Made by a program: the position numbers and the translations under genes. Shown in pieces: positions 6,741 through 14,052 of a stretch of DNA of 35,285 bases (its first letter is position 1; each line of letters starts with the position of its first letter). The notes beneath the pieces were generated by a model. That model was not told the DNA's origin and did not search any database. It was given only the letters and a program-made list of their open reading frames with translations. The DNA is from Antarcticimicrobium sp. GTDB lineage: Bacteria; Pseudomonadota; Alphaproteobacteria; Rhodobacterales; Rhodobacteraceae. Location of the stretch: assembly GCF_029212575.1 (NCBI RefSeq), contig NZ_JARGPK010000031.1, positions 1 through 35,285 on the forward strand. The letters run 5' to 3'.

Positions 6741-7502
6741 ATGCGAGGGTTGAACGAAAAGCGGGTCATCGTGACTGGCGGTGGCAGCGGCATCGGCCGC
6801 GCGGTTTGCGAACGTTTCGGCGAAGAGGGCGCTGAAGTTGCCGTTTTCGATCTGAACAAGGATGGGGCGGACGAAACTGTCCGACTGATCACCGAGGCAG
6901 GCGGAAAGGCGCAGGCCTTCAAGGTAGACATCACCGACCGCGCTCAGGTCGACAAGGCGGTGGCCGAGTTCGAAGCCGGAGGTCCGATTGATACGCTGGT
7001 AAACAACGCCGGCTGGGACGTGATCAAACCGTTCCTCGATACAGATGCGGATATCTGGAAAAAGGTCATCGACATCAATCTGTACGGTCCGCTGAACATG
7101 CATCACGCGGTGCTTCCGGGCATGGTGAAGAACGGTGGTGGCCGCGTTGTCAATATCGCGTCCGACGCCGGTCGTGTCGGCTCATCCGGTGAAGCTGTAT
7201 ATTCGGCCTGCAAGGGCGGCATCATATCGTTCACCAAAACCGTGGCGCGGGAACTGGCGCGCAAAGGTATCCAATTGAACGCTGTCGCTCCCGGCCCGAC
7301 CGATACACCGCTGTTCGCACAGGTTGCACAGGGCGAAGCTGGCGAAAAGATTGCCGAAGGTCTCAAGCGGGCCATTCCGATGAAGCGCCTGGCGCAACCG
7401 ACAGATTACCCTGGCATCATTTGTTTCCTGTCGTCGGATGACGCGGGGTTCATCACCGGTCAGGTTATTTCGGTTTCGGGCGGCTTGTCCATGCACGGTT
7501 AA
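6741..7502 (+). CDS. badH: BadH-like 2-hydroxycyclohexanecarboxyl-CoA dehydrogenase family SDR
   Basis: This 253-residue SDR starts at ATG 6741 behind AGGAGG (6728-6733). The longer TTG-initiated frame from 6720 is unlikely, because that ribosome binding site would fall inside it. It has TGGGSGIG at 12-19, NNAG at 88-91, and the complete catalytic set S141, Y154, K158 (YSACK). The stretches NNAGWDVIKPF, MHHAVLPGMV, IASDAGRVGSSGEAVY and FITGQVISVSGGL closely match Rhodopseudomonas palustris BadH. BadH oxidises 2-hydroxycyclohexane-1-carboxyl-CoA to the 2-keto thioester with NAD+. A cyclic substrate is therefore plausible, although related SDRs act on open-chain 3-hydroxyacyl-CoAs. No BadI ring-opening hydrolase is recognisable in this window. 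The gene is first behind operator 2 and is followed by a terminator. Confidence 0.88.
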   Translation: MRGLNEKRVIVTGGGSGIGRAVCERFGEEGAEVAVFDLNKDGADETVRLITEAGGKAQAFKVDITDRAQVDKAVAEFEAGGPIDTLVNNAGWDVIKPFLDTDADIWKKVIDINLYGPLNMHHAVLPGMVKNGGGRVVNIASDAGRVGSSGEAVYSACKGGIISFTKTVARELARKGIQLNAVAPGPTDTPLFAQVAQGEAGEKIAEGLKRAIPMKRLAQPTDYPGIICFLSSDDAGFITGQVISVSGGLSMHG

Positions 7503-7511
7503 CCGCTGGTC

Positions 7512-7535
7512 GCAGCGCCTGTCACAGGGCGCTGC
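7512..7535 (+). other. Strong hairpin after the BadH-like gene
   Basis: GCAGCGCC (7512-7519) and GGCGCTGC (7528-7535) form a perfect 8-bp stem with an 8-base loop, starting 10 bases after the stop codon. No T-run follows, so it is not a classical intrinsic terminator on its own. It may protect the 3' end of the mRNA or act together with the terminator at 7569. Confidence 0.55.
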
Positions 7536-7568
7536 TTCCAAGCCGTGCCAAGAGATACCTCCCTGACT

Positions 7569-7596
7569 GGCCGCGCTTATAGTGCGGCCTTTTTTT
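7569..7596 (+). terminator. Rho-independent terminator upstream of the acyl-CoA synthetase
   Basis: GGCCGCGC (7569-7576) pairs with GTGCGGCC (7582-7589) in an 8-bp GC-rich stem with one G-T pair and a TTATA loop, followed by seven T (7590-7596). It is a textbook intrinsic terminator for the BadH-like transcript. It ends only 13 bases before the next start codon, which leaves almost no room for a separate promoter downstream of it. The synthetase is either served by read-through or transcribed from a promoter overlapping the hairpin. Confidence 0.83.
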
Positions 7597-7609
7597 AAAA
7601 AGGTGACGA

Positions 7610-9547
7610 ATGTTTCAGCCAGGCTATGACATTCAGCGTTCAAGCACGCTAACCGCATTCCTGAAGGAATGCGGCATTGACAGTTACGAAGATCTCGCCC
7701 GCCGCGCCAATGAGGAGCCGGACTGGTTCTGGGGCCGGATCATCGACCATGCTGACATTCGGTTCAAGCGTCCGCACACGGAACTACGAGATATTTCCAG
7801 CGGGCCTGAATCGATCAGATGGGCCGTCGAAGCCACTCTGAATCTGACGGAAACCTGTCTCGACTCCCGTATTGCCGAAGGTCTTGGCGAGAAAATTGCC
7901 GTCGACTGGGTCGGCGAAGACGGAAGCCGCCGCCACTGGACCTACTCCGAACTCGCCGCCGAAGCCGGCCGCGTCGCTTCTGCCCTTGCCGCGCGCGGTA
8001 TAAAGCCAGGTCAGGCGGTGGGCATCTATATGCCGATGATCCCCGAAATTCAGGCCGCCCTTCTGGGGATCGCTCGGCTGGGCGCCATCGCGGTGCCGCT
8101 GTTTTCCGGCTTTGCGCCCCACGCCATCGTATCGCGTCTGAACGATGCCGCTGCCGTGGCGGTGCTGACGGCGGATGCCACACCCCGACGGGGCAAGCCG
8201 GTCTGGATGGAAGCCGCGCTTGCCGAAGCTTTGACCGACGTGCCTTCGGTTCACACCGTGGTCAGCCTGCGACGGTTCGGGGGTGCGGTGGCCGATCCGG
8301 CCCGCGATCTCGACTGGGCCGAAACCATGGGCGACGCGAGCCCGGATTTCCCGGCTGTTCCCGTCAAATCCGAAGACGTCTTCCTGATCGCCTATACCTC
8401 GGGCACGACCGGCAGGCCCAAGGGCGTCGTGCATACCCATTTGGGGGTGCAGGCAAAGGCCACGACCGATTTCCTGCTGTGTCTCGACATGAAACAGGAT
8501 GACCGGCACCTTTGGATGACCGACATGGGCTGGGTGATGGGGCCGCTTACCCTATTGTCCGTTCTGCTGTCAGGCGCCACGCTGGTTCTGGCGGAGGGCG
8601 CGCCGTCGATGCCAAACGATCCTTTTCGGCTGTTGCGTCTTGCTTCCGAGATGGAGGTGACTCACCTCGGCGTGGCGCCCACTCTGGTGCGGCAGTTCAT
8701 GACGCAGGATCCGGCGCCGTTGTCTGACTATGACCTGTCGGCGCTGCGCATTGTTGCCTCAACGGGTGAACCCTGGACCGATGACGCCTGGCTCTGGCAA
8801 TTCGACCATATCTGTCGGCGTCGCGCGGTGCCGCTGAACATTGCCGGGGGAACCGAGCTTTTCGGTGCGATCCTGACCTCGACTGTGCTGCACGAGATCA
8901 AACCCGGCGGATTCTCCGCTGAGGCACTGGGTGTCGGGGCGAAAGTGCTGCGCGAGGACGGCAGCGAAGCCGCGCCGGGCGAGGTCGGCGAACTGGTCGT
9001 GACCCAGCCGCCAATGGGCCTGACCCCGGCCATCTGGGGCGACCGAGAGCGGTATGTCGAAACTTACTGGTCCACCTTTCCAGGCAAGTGGCGGCACGGC
9101 GATTGGGTGCGCCGGGATCCGGACGGCACATGGTATATTCTTGGCCGCTCTGACGACACGCTGAACATCGCCGGCAAACGCATCGGCCCGCCCGAGATCG
9201 AGGCGGCCCTGACCGAAACGGGAAAAGTGGTGGATGCCGCCGCCATCGCGGCGCCTGACGATATCAAGGGCGTGGCTGTGGTCTGTGTCTGTGTGGCGGC
9301 TCCGGGTGTGTCACCCGATGACGCCCTCGTCGAACAGCTCAAGGACCGGGTGGGAGAGGTCGTCTCGAAACCTTTCCGCCCGCGCGAAATTCATTTCGTC
9401 GAGGCACTGCCAAAGACCCGCAGCATGAAAACGATGCGCCGGATTGTGCGCGCAGCCTTCCTGGGCGAAGACCCGGGTGATTTGTCAGCGGTGAGCAATC
9501 CCGAGACGATGGATGCCATCGCTGAACTGCAAAAGGAAAATCCATGA
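7610..9547 (+). CDS. Acetyl-CoA-synthetase-like acyl-CoA ligase (AMP-forming)
   Basis: This 645-residue adenylate-forming enzyme should activate a carboxylate to its CoA thioester by way of an acyl-AMP. Visible motifs are the P-loop YTSGTTGRPKG (about residues 262-272), the core motif GGTELFG, and GDWVRRDPDG before the hinge. The C-terminal catalytic lysine is K607 in LPKTRSMK; the usual residue before that Lys is Gly, so M606 is a deviation. Length and the N-terminal extension (WFWGRIIDHADIRF) resemble the acetyl/propionyl-CoA synthetase branch rather than FadD. The ribosome binding site is AAGGTGA, and the start lies just behind a terminator. Its stop overlaps the next start (ATGA). The acyl substrate is not readable. 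Confidence 0.9.
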   Translation: MFQPGYDIQRSSTLTAFLKECGIDSYEDLARRANEEPDWFWGRIIDHADIRFKRPHTELRDISSGPESIRWAVEATLNLTETCLDSRIAEGLGEKIAVDWVGEDGSRRHWTYSELAAEAGRVASALAARGIKPGQAVGIYMPMIPEIQAALLGIARLGAIAVPLFSGFAPHAIVSRLNDAAAVAVLTADATPRRGKPVWMEAALAEALTDVPSVHTVVSLRRFGGAVADPARDLDWAETMGDASPDFPAVPVKSEDVFLIAYTSGTTGRPKGVVHTHLGVQAKATTDFLLCLDMKQDDRHLWMTDMGWVMGPLTLLSVLLSGATLVLAEGAPSMPNDPFRLLRLASEMEVTHLGVAPTLVRQFMTQDPAPLSDYDLSALRIVASTGEPWTDDAWLWQFDHICRRRAVPLNIAGGTELFGAILTSTVLHEIKPGGFSAEALGVGAKVLREDGSEAAPGEVGELVVTQPPMGLTPAIWGDRERYVETYWSTFPGKWRHGDWVRRDPDGTWYILGRSDDTLNIAGKRIGPPEIEAALTETGKVVDAAAIAAPDDIKGVAVVCVCVAAPGVSPDDALVEQLKDRVGEVVSKPFRPREIHFVEALPKTRSMKTMRRIVRAAFLGEDPGDLSAVSNPETMDAIAELQKENP

Positions 9548-10398
9548 TCACTGTATTCGGAGCCACGGGCACCACCGGAGCCCCTCTTGTCGATACGCTT
9601 CTGGCCAAGGGCGCAACCGTGCGCGCTGTCACCAGCGGCCCGGCAAAGGTTGGCGCGCTCAAGGCCAAGGGATGCGAAGCGGTCGCAGCGGATTTCACAG
9701 ACCCCGCCGCGCTGGCGCAGGCCTGTGACGGGGCTGACAAGATCTATCTGGTCACGCCTGCGCATCTGGACATGCGCCATTGGAAGGCGAACGTGATTGA
9801 GGCAGCCAAGGCTGCGGGGGTGCGCCATGTCGTTTTGGCCACCGGGCTTGGCGCATCGCCCAAGGCGGGGCTGACCTTCGGCAAGTGGCATTCCGAAACC
9901 CAGGAACTGTTGAAGCAAAGCGGCCTTGACTGGACCTTCGTCCAGCCGACCTATTTCATGCAGAACCTGCTGTGGCAGGCCGTCAACATTGCAAAGGACG
10001 CGGTGTACTACGATGATCTGGGCGGCCCCGTGGCCTGGATCGACGCCCGCGACATCGCGGATGTCGCCGCCGAGGCGCTGACCGGCGCGGGCCACGCGGG
10101 CAAGGGCTATGGCCTGACCGGCCCCGAGGCCCTGACCGGCGAGGATGTTGCCACTGTCTTGTCCGAAGTGACCGGACGCGCCATCACCTGTGCGCCCCTG
10201 TCTCCCGATGACGCCAAGGCGGCCATGGTCGCGGGCGGGATGCAGGACGAAGTCGCCGCGGCCATGGTCGAACTGGCCTCCATCGCGCCCAAGGGCTACC
10301 TTGCCGGCATCGAGACCACCGTGAGCGACGTGCTTGGACGCCCGGCGCGCCGCTTTCGCGATTTCGTCGCCGAGCATCGGGATGCCTTCGTCGAGTGA
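9544..10398 (+). CDS. NmrA-like / atypical SDR NAD(P)-binding protein
   Basis: This 284-residue protein begins with the Rossmann motif VFGATGTTG (4-12) and continues with the NmrA/SDR-a5 pattern KIYLVTP, HVVLATGLGA, WTFVQPTYFMQN and WIDARDIADVA. There is no classical SDR YxxxK. Members of the family include quinone reductases (QOR2-like) and redox-sensing regulators. It overlaps the ligase upstream by 4 bases and the AraC-type gene downstream by 17 bases, so all three are co-translated. A role in NAD(P)H-dependent reduction or redox sensing is possible; the substrate is unknown. Confidence 0.85.
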   Translation: MITVFGATGTTGAPLVDTLLAKGATVRAVTSGPAKVGALKAKGCEAVAADFTDPAALAQACDGADKIYLVTPAHLDMRHWKANVIEAAKAAGVRHVVLATGLGASPKAGLTFGKWHSETQELLKQSGLDWTFVQPTYFMQNLLWQAVNIAKDAVYYDDLGGPVAWIDARDIADVAAEALTGAGHAGKGYGLTGPEALTGEDVATVLSEVTGRAITCAPLSPDDAKAAMVAGGMQDEVAAAMVELASIAPKGYLAGIETTVSDVLGRPARRFRDFVAEHRDAFVE

Positions 10399-11125
10399 CC
10401 TGACGCCTGCGCCGCTCTATCTTGAGCTGGAGCCGTCTGCGGATGCTGCGGCACAGATCGACCATCTTTTCGTGTTCCGCGACACTGGCGCGTTAAGCAA
10501 TCGCGATAGCGGGCGTTTCGCCACCGACCTGTTCACCCTTTCGGTGACGCGATGCCATGACGGTGATGAAGGGGCGCGTGTGTCGCTTGCGCCACCCCGT
10601 CCGGGCTTCACTCGTCGCCGATCGTCCTTTTGCGGCATTGTGGCCGGGCTGGGGCTGTCGGCGCGACCGGAGCGTCTGCCCGGGACCGAGGCGCTGGCGC
10701 CGCTGACCCTGGTACTGGGGCGGGTCCGGCAGGGTGATGATGGCCTGCCGTCGCTTGTTGCCGCGCTCGATGATCTTGCAAGGGGGCTAAGCTTTGCCGC
10801 GCCGCCGCAGACGTTCAGCGACCGGACAGAACGTCGCCGGGCGCGGGCCGATACCGGCGTGTCAAGGCGGCGGCTCGCCGCCACCCGGCGTTTTCGCCAG
10901 CTGCTTGGAGACCTCGCGTGCAACACCCGGCCGTTGAGCAATCTGGCGCTGGATGCCGGGTATTACGATCAGTCACATATGTCAGCGTCCTGCCGGGCCT
11001 TCGCCGGCAAACCGCCCGGTGCACTTCGCTCTCAGGCGGCCCCGCGCGTTTTTGGCCCTTCGTTACAAGATGCACGGCTCAAGGACCGGCTAAGGTTGGT
11101 CATCATGGATGACTGCAAGGAGTGA
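10382..11125 (+). CDS. AraC-family transcriptional regulator
   Basis: This 247-residue protein has a recognisable C-terminal AraC helix-turn-helix region: SRRRLAATRRFRQLLGDL, then PLSNLALDAGYYDQSHMSAS and CRAFAGKPPGAL. The second helix-turn-helix pattern (LA-DAGY-DQSHM) is the most diagnostic part. The N-terminal half (YLELEPSADAAAQIDHLFVF) looks like the small sensor domain of short AraC regulators. I chose ATG 10382 rather than 10334 because the longer version would overlap the NmrA-like gene by 65 bases instead of 17; neither start has a clear ribosome binding site. Being co-transcribed with the NmrA-like gene, it may regulate this local group. Its target is not evident. Confidence 0.8.
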   Translation: MPSSSDLTPAPLYLELEPSADAAAQIDHLFVFRDTGALSNRDSGRFATDLFTLSVTRCHDGDEGARVSLAPPRPGFTRRRSSFCGIVAGLGLSARPERLPGTEALAPLTLVLGRVRQGDDGLPSLVAALDDLARGLSFAAPPQTFSDRTERRRARADTGVSRRRLAATRRFRQLLGDLACNTRPLSNLALDAGYYDQSHMSASCRAFAGKPPGALRSQAAPRVFGPSLQDARLKDRLRLVIMDDCKE

Positions 11126-11134
11126 AATCACGCC

Positions 11135-11590
11135 ATGGCGCAATTCGAGCCGAAAAACCCTGACTTTGACGCGCGGGTGCGCGACAGTTTCGATCTGCAG
11201 AATGTGATGCACACGCTTGGGATCGGCATTGCCGACCTGTCACCCGGCCATATCGTTCTGGAGATGGCGCACAGCGACGCGCTGACCCAGCAGCATGGTT
11301 TCCTGCACGCAGGAATCGTATCCACCGCGCTGGACAGCGCGTGCGGATATGCCGCCTTTTCGCTGATGCCTGCCGAAGCGGCAGTGCTGACAGTGGAATT
11401 CAAAATCAACCTGCTCAACCCGGCGGATGGCGAGCAGTTTCGATTTGTCGCCGACGTGGTGAAGCCGGGCAGAACCCTGACCACCTGCGAGGCGCGCGCC
11501 TATGCACTGACGGGCGAGAATGAAAAGCTTGTCGCCACGATGACCGGCACCCTGATGGCGTTGGTCGGGCGGACCGGCGTCGCGGGATGA
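11135..11590 (+). CDS. PaaI-type hotdog-fold thioesterase (copy C)
   Basis: This 151-residue single-hotdog protein has the motif QQHGFLHAGIVSTALDSACGYAA and the strand VLTVEFKINLLNPA, typical of PaaI/YigI-like thioesterases. The ribosome binding site AAGGAG overlaps the end of the AraC-type gene, and the start codon is 9 bases after that stop. It is the third hotdog protein of the window and is not especially close to copies A and B. It most likely hydrolyses acyl-CoA intermediates; the substrate is unknown. Confidence 0.88.
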   Translation: MAQFEPKNPDFDARVRDSFDLQNVMHTLGIGIADLSPGHIVLEMAHSDALTQQHGFLHAGIVSTALDSACGYAAFSLMPAEAAVLTVEFKINLLNPADGEQFRFVADVVKPGRTLTTCEARAYALTGENEKLVATMTGTLMALVGRTGVAG

Positions 11591-11635
11591 CCGGACGCCG
11601 GGCAAAGGCTGAGGAGTAGGGCTGAAAAGTGTGAA

Positions 11636-11662
11636 CCGGCCGCCACAAATTCGGGCGGCCGG
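11636..11662. terminator. Hairpin between convergent genes, probable terminator
   Basis: CCGGCCGCC (11636-11644) and GGCGGCCGG (11654-11662) form a perfect 9-bp stem with a 9-base loop between two genes that face each other. The minus-strand side is followed by TTCACACTTTTC, a modest T-rich tract, so it fits best as terminator of the flavodoxin-like gene. The plus-strand side has no T-run. Confidence 0.65.
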
Positions 11663-11684
11663 GACGCGGTATAGGAAAGCTGGA

Positions 11685-12260
11685 TCAGCTGTTCCAGCGG
11701 TTTGCGACGTCCACCAATCGTTTGCCGTAGGCACGCGCCGTTTCCAGATCGCCGCCCGTGGGGTATTCCTCGGGGGCGCTGTCAGAGGGGGCAATCGCCA
11801 GAAGGCCGGAATATCCGCCCGTCCAGTTCAGCTTTTCCGGGCCGTCGGCCTTGGTGTTTGCCGGCATAAGGCCAACGCCGCACCAGAGCTGGCCGTGTTG
11901 CTGCGACAGGGTGATGAAATACTGGATGGTCGAGAATTTGTCGCCATTGACTGTGGCCGAGGTGGTAAACCCACCGGCAATCTTGTCCTTCCAGTTCTGC
12001 GTGAACCACGGCTTCGAGCTGGCATCGGCGAATTTCTTGAACTGCCAGGCGGGTCCGCCCATGTAGGTCGGGCTGCCATAGACGATGGCATCGGCGGCAT
12101 CGAGCGCCGCCCAGGCCGCGTCGTCAAGGTCTCCGCCGTCAGACAGTTTCAGCAGGTCGATCTCGGTGCCGGCGACACCTTTGGCGCCTTCGGCAACGGC
12201 CTTGGCCTGCACTTCCGTGTGGCCATATCCACTGTAATAGACAATCGCGACTTTCGTCAT
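11685..12260 (-). CDS. Flavodoxin-like NAD(P)H:quinone oxidoreductase (WrbA-type family)
   Basis: This 191-residue FMN protein starts with the phosphate-binding loop YYSGYGHTE (8-16) and has GSPTYMGGPAWQFKKF in the second flavin-contact region, a family trait of WrbA/flavodoxin-like quinone reductases. ATG 12260 is preferred over the GTG frame start at 12272, because GAGG then sits at a normal distance. Two-electron quinone reduction protects against redox cycling. Here it may serve that general function or supply electrons to the pathway. It follows the FadD-like gene on the same strand after a 230-base gap, so it probably has its own promoter. Confidence 0.85.
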   Translation of the reverse strand: MTKVAIVYYSGYGHTEVQAKAVAEGAKGVAGTEIDLLKLSDGGDLDDAAWAALDAADAIVYGSPTYMGGPAWQFKKFADASSKPWFTQNWKDKIAGGFTTSATVNGDKFSTIQYFITLSQQHGQLWCGVGLMPANTKADGPEKLNWTGGYSGLLAIAPSDSAPEEYPTGGDLETARAYGKRLVDVANRWNS

Positions 12261-12281
12261 GGTTCGGTACACCTCTTGCTT

Positions 12282-12298
12282 GGAATCTGAATGATTCC
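12282..12298. promoter_or_regulatory. Inverted repeat upstream of the flavodoxin-like gene
   Basis: GGAATC (12282-12287) and GATTCC (12293-12298) form a perfect 6-bp inverted repeat with a 5-base spacer, 22 bases upstream of the ATG. It is unlike the CTAACA/TGTTAG operator, so another regulator may bind here. The rest of 12261-12489 is AT-richer than the genes around it (for example near 12404-12425) and must hold the gene's promoter, but I cannot place convincing boxes. Confidence 0.35.
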
Positions 12299-12489
12299 GA
12301 CCTAGGAGAGATGGTTACAAAAAGAAAGCTGATTGTTTTTAAAAACCTTACGCGCGGGCTGGAGAGGCGACAATAGCGGTTCGTGATTTGCGCACGCAGG
12401 TCATTGTAATATATTAATTTTATACCAACGCTAGGGAGTCTTCCAAGGTGTTCTGAGCGCAGCCGCACAGCCATTGTTCGTCGTGTGTA

Positions 12490-14028
12490 TCATTGGGTGC
12501 GCGCTTTTTCATCAGCGACCCAGGTTTCGAGCACATGGCGTTGGACCTTGCCGCTAGTCGACCGTGGAAAATCCTCGAACCGAATGAACCGGATTTCACG
12601 CGGCCGCTTGTACCCGGCCAGATGTTTCTGACACAGGTCTATCAGTTCTTGCGCCTCCGGCCCGTCGACATCGCATGCGACAAAGGCCACCGGGCTTTCG
12701 CCCCATTTCGCGTCGAAAGCCCGCACCACCGCTGCATCGATCACACGCGGATGCGCCAGAAGCACACGTTCGATTTCCGCGGGATAGACATTTTCGCCGC
12801 CCGTCTTGATCAGGTATTTCGCCCGGTCCACGAAGTCGATGGTGCCATCGGGATTGCGTCGGAACAGATCGCCCATGTGAAAGAACCCATTGCGAAAGTC
12901 GCGGGCATTGGTTTCGTCGGCGTTCCAATATCCTGAAAACAGGGTCGGGCCCCGCACCGCCATTTCGCCCGGCGTTCCAACCGGCACCTCGCGGCCCTCC
13001 GGGCCGACCAACCGGACCTCGCAAAAGGCGCTGACCCGCTTGGACAATGTCTGGGGCACCACACCGGGCGCGATCAGATTGGCGGTTCCGGGGGGCAGTC
13101 CGGTTTCGGTCGCCCCGAAGGAGTTCAGGTAAGGCGTGTCCAGAAGGCCCGTCAGTTCCGCGATCTGATGCGGCGGCACCAGATCGGCCATTGCGCCGCA
13201 AACCTTGATCCCCTTCACCGGCAGAGGGTTGGCGCGCCTTTCTGCGATAAAGGCGTCCAGTGCACCCGGCATCATCACGAACCAGCCAATCCTGTGGCGC
13301 GACAGCGCCGCGTTGATGATCGCAGACTGCAACCCGTCCACCATCACCACTGTCCCGCCCCGCAAGAGCGTCGCAAGCGCATGATCGGTGGACGCCATGT
13401 GGAACATCGGCGCCCAGGCGATGAACCCGTCGCCGGGATCCAGCGCCAGTTGCGCCGCAAAAACCATGGACCGCGCGATATGAGCGCGGTGGCTGATAAG
13501 CGCGCCTTTGGGCAGGCCGGTGGTCCCGGAGGTGTAAAGGATCGTCAGCCCGGCTTCGGGATCGTCCACCAAAGTACCGACGCGCGCATCGGGCCGGGCC
13601 TCGGCCAGGGCTGACTCCAGGTCCGGCCCGATTTCCAGACAGGGGGTCGTGGCCACCCCCCGATACGCGTCCCGAAGTCCGGGTTCGACCACTGCCAGAA
13701 CCGGTTCGACCAGTTCGACACAATGCCGCAACTCGTCCGGCGCAAGCCGCCAGTTCAGACAGGCAACGATGGCGCCGATTCCCGCTGCGGCCAGCTCACC
13801 CTCCAGGTATTCGGCTCGGTTGTGCGACAGGATCGCGATCCTGTCGCCCGGTACCACGCTTCTGGCCAGAAACACGGAAGCCAGTCGATCGACACGCTCC
13901 AGCAATTCGGCATAGGTCAACCGATTGCTTCCGTCCTCCACGGCCAGAGCCTCCGCGCAGTCGTGCACACGGGTTCGAAAAACCGAATACAGATCGGCAC
14001 GCCCTGCGCGCATGACCTCGGGCAGCAT
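12490..14028 (-). CDS. FadD-like acyl-CoA ligase (AMP-forming, class I)
   Basis: This 512-residue ligase has P-loop LYTSGTTGLPKGALISH, FHMAS, the core motif FGATETG, FHMGDLFRRNPDG before the hinge, and the C-terminal lysine motif RSTSGK (K494). All key motifs are intact. The family activates medium-chain, aromatic or alicyclic acids. GGGAGG lies 5-6 bases before the ATG. It lies 24 bases downstream of fadH on the same strand and is surely co-transcribed from the promoter at operator 3. Linkage to fadH suggests activation of an unsaturated acid, which is inference. Confidence 0.92.
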   Translation of the reverse strand: MLPEVMRAGRADLYSVFRTRVHDCAEALAVEDGSNRLTYAELLERVDRLASVFLARSVVPGDRIAILSHNRAEYLEGELAAAGIGAIVACLNWRLAPDELRHCVELVEPVLAVVEPGLRDAYRGVATTPCLEIGPDLESALAEARPDARVGTLVDDPEAGLTILYTSGTTGLPKGALISHRAHIARSMVFAAQLALDPGDGFIAWAPMFHMASTDHALATLLRGGTVVMVDGLQSAIINAALSRHRIGWFVMMPGALDAFIAERRANPLPVKGIKVCGAMADLVPPHQIAELTGLLDTPYLNSFGATETGLPPGTANLIAPGVVPQTLSKRVSAFCEVRLVGPEGREVPVGTPGEMAVRGPTLFSGYWNADETNARDFRNGFFHMGDLFRRNPDGTIDFVDRAKYLIKTGGENVYPAEIERVLLAHPRVIDAAVVRAFDAKWGESPVAFVACDVDGPEAQELIDLCQKHLAGYKRPREIRFIRFEDFPRSTSGKVQRHVLETWVADEKARTQ

Positions 14029-14052
14029 CGCATCCTCCCTCGCTCTGGAGCC

